In this document: one piece after another, positions 60,778 to 64,000 of the stretch
Numbering within the stretch: position 1 is the first letter of the stretch
How the letters are laid out: every line of letters begins with the position of its first letter
Assembly: GCA_001600455.1 (NCBI GenBank)
Contig: BCKC01000001.1
Location: 4,118,441 to 4,182,440 of the forward strand
From: Endocalyx cinctus
Taxonomy: Eukaryota > Ascomycota > Sordariomycetes > Amphisphaeriales > Apiosporaceae
Length of the DNA: 64,000 nucleotides
Direction of reading: 5' to 3'
Position numbers and translations under genes: made by a program
Notes under the pieces: model-generated
The model's database searches: none
What the model was told of the DNA's origin: nothing
The model's input: the letters and a program-made list of their open reading frames with translations, nothing else

Positions 60778-62132
60778 ATTAAGGGCTTCTGTATATGTGT
60801 GTTTGTGTGTCTTTGTATGCTACAGTCTGAAATAGTAGAATTGTGCTGCTGATAGGTCAGATAGTAACTGATGACGGCTTGCCTATAGCGCATCTATCTC
60901 GTATGTTCCTTATTCGCTTGTTATTGACATAAGTTGGAAGACCGGGAGTTTCGTACATCTTTATACACGAGCCAGTGATTTATCCTGTTTTTACGTACAT
61001 TGCATTCTAAGCCATCATCATACGAGTATGATTGAGATCAAAGATCGTCTACGCAGCGTATGTACACAGGCTCTTGCTAGGAGCGGCGCGAAATGACTCC
61101 ACCATCTCTAGAAGTATCGAAGCGGAATCTTTAGACTGGCCTGGATCATAACCCCTTACGATATCTTCAAACCAAGAAACCGGAATTTGCCTCCCGGATA
61201 TGATGAGCGTTACCAATCAGTATGCGGTCTTCAGGTACTTTTTCTTTTCTTTTCTTATGTGTACTTCATTATTATCATGCGAGAAGGGCACAGTGGCTAA
61301 AATGGATAAACTGAGCGAGCGCATGTCCCACCATTCCGGGAAAACATTCATCTAATCTATTCCTCTAGAACAGGGAACAGCGCTCTCAGGCTCTGAAAAA
61401 TCATTCATAAAAATAGAAAAGAAGAAAAAGAATGATAACTGACATAGCTGGTTGACCTGAATCATTGAGTTGTCGTCTATATTCGCACCGGGTAATTAAG
61501 AATGGTAATATGACCATAACTGCGATGATGAGCATACGGAGGTCTGGACTGATTAAAAGTCCAGTTCCAGGCGTCAGCATCAATTTATTCGATAGCGAGC
61601 CGCGCCTGAAACTGATTATTATGGTAGGCAGATAGTCCCTGCATTCCGTTTGGATTTACCTATATTAAAGACGATGCCACTGTGACCTTAGGATTATTCA
61701 AGCTGAACCTTTTGGGTGCTCAGTGTAAAACATTGGGTACGATTGGGTATAAGCTGTATAAGCTTGTTTCCCGAGACGATCTGGAACGCAACGAACTTCT
61801 ACTAATGAGGCCTTCATTCTTCGAAATGTAACATACATTCAGTCATATGATACACACACGGCTGCTGGTCTTCAGCTTCCATATGCAATCATCGCTCTAC
61901 CTACAGGTAACACATGGATTACTTACATATTTATTAACAACCAATATCATCGACCGTATCAGTAGCTGTTATTAATAGTTCTCCATGTAAATACAACTTT
62001 TCTCCAATATAGGTCTACTTAAAATCTAGACCTCGCAAAAGTAAAGTAACCCTTCCCCAACTCCCATCAAATAGAACGCCAGTCGCTATGCAGTATTATC
62101 AAGGCCAAATATTCTCGATGCATACGTACCAC
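60778..62132. other. Intergenic, upstream of DUF4360 and downstream of PEX12
   Basis: No coding region is supported. Composition is mixed with no long repeat; a TTTTC-rich patch lies at about 61240-61255. Confidence 0.5.
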
Positions 62133-63425
62133 TCACACCATGATGCGTCTAAGCCCTTCTGTGCCACCGAGAACACGTCGTCCGGTAACAGCGCATCTAC
62201 CCTGACCACTATCCCATTTTCCAGTTTTGTTAGTCATGAAGCCCTCCTGTTTCGGGTGTATGCCTTCAAGCCACTTATGTATACAGGCGTAGCAGTATAC
62301 AATGCCAGTCTGACACGCCGTGGCAGTGGTGATCTCGTCTTCGCAGATAGGGCACAATTCGGAATCTTCGGGAGGTGTGACAGTAAATATAGGAAGCAGG
62401 GAAGGAGTAGCAATTGGCGCATGGTCCGCTAACACCGATTGGTCAATCTCTTCTTGTTTCCCCGTGCCCTTCTTCGCCTCGTCGTTATCTTTCTTCGATA
62501 GTATTTTAGGACTGATAGATGACAACCCCGACACAATTGGGGGAGGAAGTGTGAGGTTCTCGGAAGCTTTTCTAGACAATTGCTTTGCGAAGTCCGAGGC
62601 ATACCACCATTCCAGGAACTTCAAAGCAAAGATGCTAGTAGGTAGTAATACAGATAAACTTCCTAGTACTTTAGAACCCAATGTTATCGGGTTCAAGATA
62701 CTCGTCATTGCGGGCGAATTCCCTCGCTTCGGCTTCCCCAAAGCTTCGATGGCATGAAAATCAGCTGCGTTCATTCTCCTTATCCTCGTGCCGATAAGCC
62801 ACATAAAAGGATTGTGATATTTGGTATTGTCAAAGAGATAGGCCAGATTAAAGGCGACGATGCTAAAGTAATACGCTGCATGTATACTGGGGTATACATT
62901 CCGTATAAACCACTTGAAATAATGCATGATTCTTTGTCTTATCGTGGGGTTCGGTGGCATGCGGGTGTAGCTTGTACCTAGGAGCGCGCGTGGGGCTTCT
63001 ACCTCGTGGCTATCGTCGAGCTTTCGTTTCAAGTACGGGACGGCTACCATGACGGCAAGATTCTTCCAGACGTCCGATTCGCTTAACTTAAGCGTGTCTC
63101 GGACGATGCCACTCGCGCTGGTAGCAGCGCGGGGTATCTCGGCCTGGAGGGCCTTTTCGCGTTTCAAACCATAGAAATGTTCGGTGAAGCTACCACCACG
63201 CGTTCGCAGATAGTGGCGCTCGACAACTAGCATTCCAAGAGCATACAGCTCATCAAAAGAGTTGAGAGGACGTAGAAGGTATCGTGGATAACGTTGGGTC
63301 GCGACGGTAAGAAGGTATCGCAGAGTCGGAGGGAGTAGAGAATTGAGCTGTTGCTCAGATAAGAGTTCGAAAAGAGACGGCTTTTGATCGTCAAAGGTGC
63401 CCCGAAGAGCTGTTACGAACTCCAT
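62133..63425 (-). CDS. PEX12: PEX12, peroxisomal RING-type import subunit
   Basis: A single exon of 430 residues on the minus strand, starting MEFVTALRG. The Pex2/Pex12 N-terminal membrane region is recognisable ([23 protein letters not shown], several membrane segments, [14 protein letters not shown]). The C-terminal RING-like domain is CPICEDEI ... [16 protein letters not shown] ... GRCAVTG; as in other Pex12 proteins several zinc ligands of a classic RING are absent. With Pex2 and Pex10 it forms the ubiquitin ligase that recycles the Pex5 receptor during import of PTS1 proteins. An acidic and Lys-rich disordered linker precedes the RING. Confidence 0.94.
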   Translation of the reverse strand: MEFVTALRGTFDDQKPSLFELLSEQQLNSLLPPTLRYLLTVATQRYPRYLLRPLNSFDELYALGMLVVERHYLRTRGGSFTEHFYGLKREKALQAEIPRAATSASGIVRDTLKLSESDVWKNLAVMVAVPYLKRKLDDSHEVEAPRALLGTSYTRMPPNPTIRQRIMHYFKWFIRNVYPSIHAAYYFSIVAFNLAYLFDNTKYHNPFMWLIGTRIRRMNAADFHAIEALGKPKRGNSPAMTSILNPITLGSKVLGSLSVLLPTSIFALKFLEWWYASDFAKQLSRKASENLTLPPPIVSGLSSISPKILSKKDNDEAKKGTGKQEEIDQSVLADHAPIATPSLLPIFTVTPPEDSELCPICEDEITTATACQTGIVYCYACIHKWLEGIHPKQEGFMTNKTGKWDSGQGRCAVTGRRVLGGTEGLRRIMV

Positions 63426-64000
63426 AGTACAATAGAAGAATAAAAAGGAAGAAATAATATATAAAGAAATAAAGAAAGAAACAATTACGGATTACATTAT
63501 TTTACAATTCTCATAAGTTTCGTGTTTGTTGGTTTAATTAATAAAGATCATCAAAGAAAAACATCATAGATACTAAGTCAATGAGCCGAGGTTGAAGGTA
63601 CGTCTTAAAATTAAAGTCTATGCTTACATAACATGACCACTATTCCGTTTAATAGGGATGGGCTCAACAACATATTGATCATCAAGTTTCAGGGCAACGT
63701 TGTGACAAAATTTATACAATATTCAGTTTTGAAATATATATATTATACGTAAATAACTTTTTATATTGAAAAAAAAAAAAAAAGATATTTTTGTTCATTC
63801 CAAAGTCACACTATGTGATTCAGTAAGGAAGCGAGTGAAGTACGGTAATAGAATGTGAATCATGAATCACTGACCGAACATATAAATGGGGAATTTGACT
63901 CTATGGTTAACTATGAATACTGTTATGTGAAATTCATATTTAAATTGAGAACTATATCAATGAGATATCTCTCCCTAGACCGATGTAAGGGCGTAATCAC
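63426..64000. other. PEX12 upstream region at window end
   Basis: AT-rich sequence with AAAGAAAT-type purine-rich leader (CT-rich on the PEX12 strand) directly before the start codon and an A run at about 63770-63783. No gene is supported. Confidence 0.5.

Overview
The window is nuclear DNA of a filamentous ascomycete, most likely a sordariomycete. Genes carry short GT-AG introns with CTAAC or CTGAC branch sites. Coding exons are GC-richer than the AT-rich spacers, and mononucleotide runs and microsatellites are abundant. The protein families fit Pezizomycotina: a vib-1/xprG-type NDT80 factor, a GH16-WSC protein, a CE1 feruloyl esterase, a DUF4360 secreted protein and an Ist2-type TMEM16 of nearly the same length as its fungal relatives. 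I rebuilt exon structures by hand from splice signals, reading phase and conserved motifs; no RNA evidence was available.

Layout. 1-14.8 kb is gene-dense: a D-2-hydroxyacid dehydrogenase (+), an epoxide-hydrolase-like protein without its catalytic residues (-), a feruloyl esterase (+), a small membrane protein (-), an intron-containing tRNA-Gly(CCC) (+), GET4 (+), an unknown 184-residue protein (-) and FOL1 (HPPK-DHPS, +). 14.8-19.7 kb holds no gene I can support. 19.7-23.9 kb is a vib-1-like transcription factor (-) with unusually long 5' introns. 23.9-37.7 kb is a gene desert of nearly 14 kb with G-rich tracts, homopolymers and one inverted repeat. 37.7-64 kb is again dense: GH16-WSC protein (-), carnitine acetyltransferase CAT2 (+), cyclase-associated protein CAP (-), MAK32-like PfkB protein (+), GLO3 ArfGAP (-), TIM21 (+), metallophosphoesterase (-), IST2/TMEM16 (+), DUF4360 protein (-) and PEX12 (-).

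The genes mostly alternate strand, giving divergent promoter pairs (for example GLO3/TIM21, CAP/MAK32, GH16/CAT2) and convergent 3' ends. There is no operon-like or secondary-metabolite cluster. The functional themes are housekeeping: membrane-protein insertion and traffic (GET4, GLO3), mitochondrial import (TIM21), acetyl-unit shuttling and peroxisome biogenesis (CAT2, PEX12), actin and cAMP signalling (CAP), folate synthesis, and secreted or surface polymer-active proteins.

Most interesting points: the CAT2 gene appears to encode mitochondrial and peroxisomal isoforms through a removable targeting exon and a C-terminal AKL; the epoxide-hydrolase-like protein has lost nucleophile, oxyanion motif and catalytic His; the MAK32-like protein has Asn where PfkB kinases have the catalytic Asp; a (CT)n tract of about 34 units lies inside a GH16 intron; a 41-C run lies at 6.3 kb. 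I saw no convincing wholly new multi-gene system.
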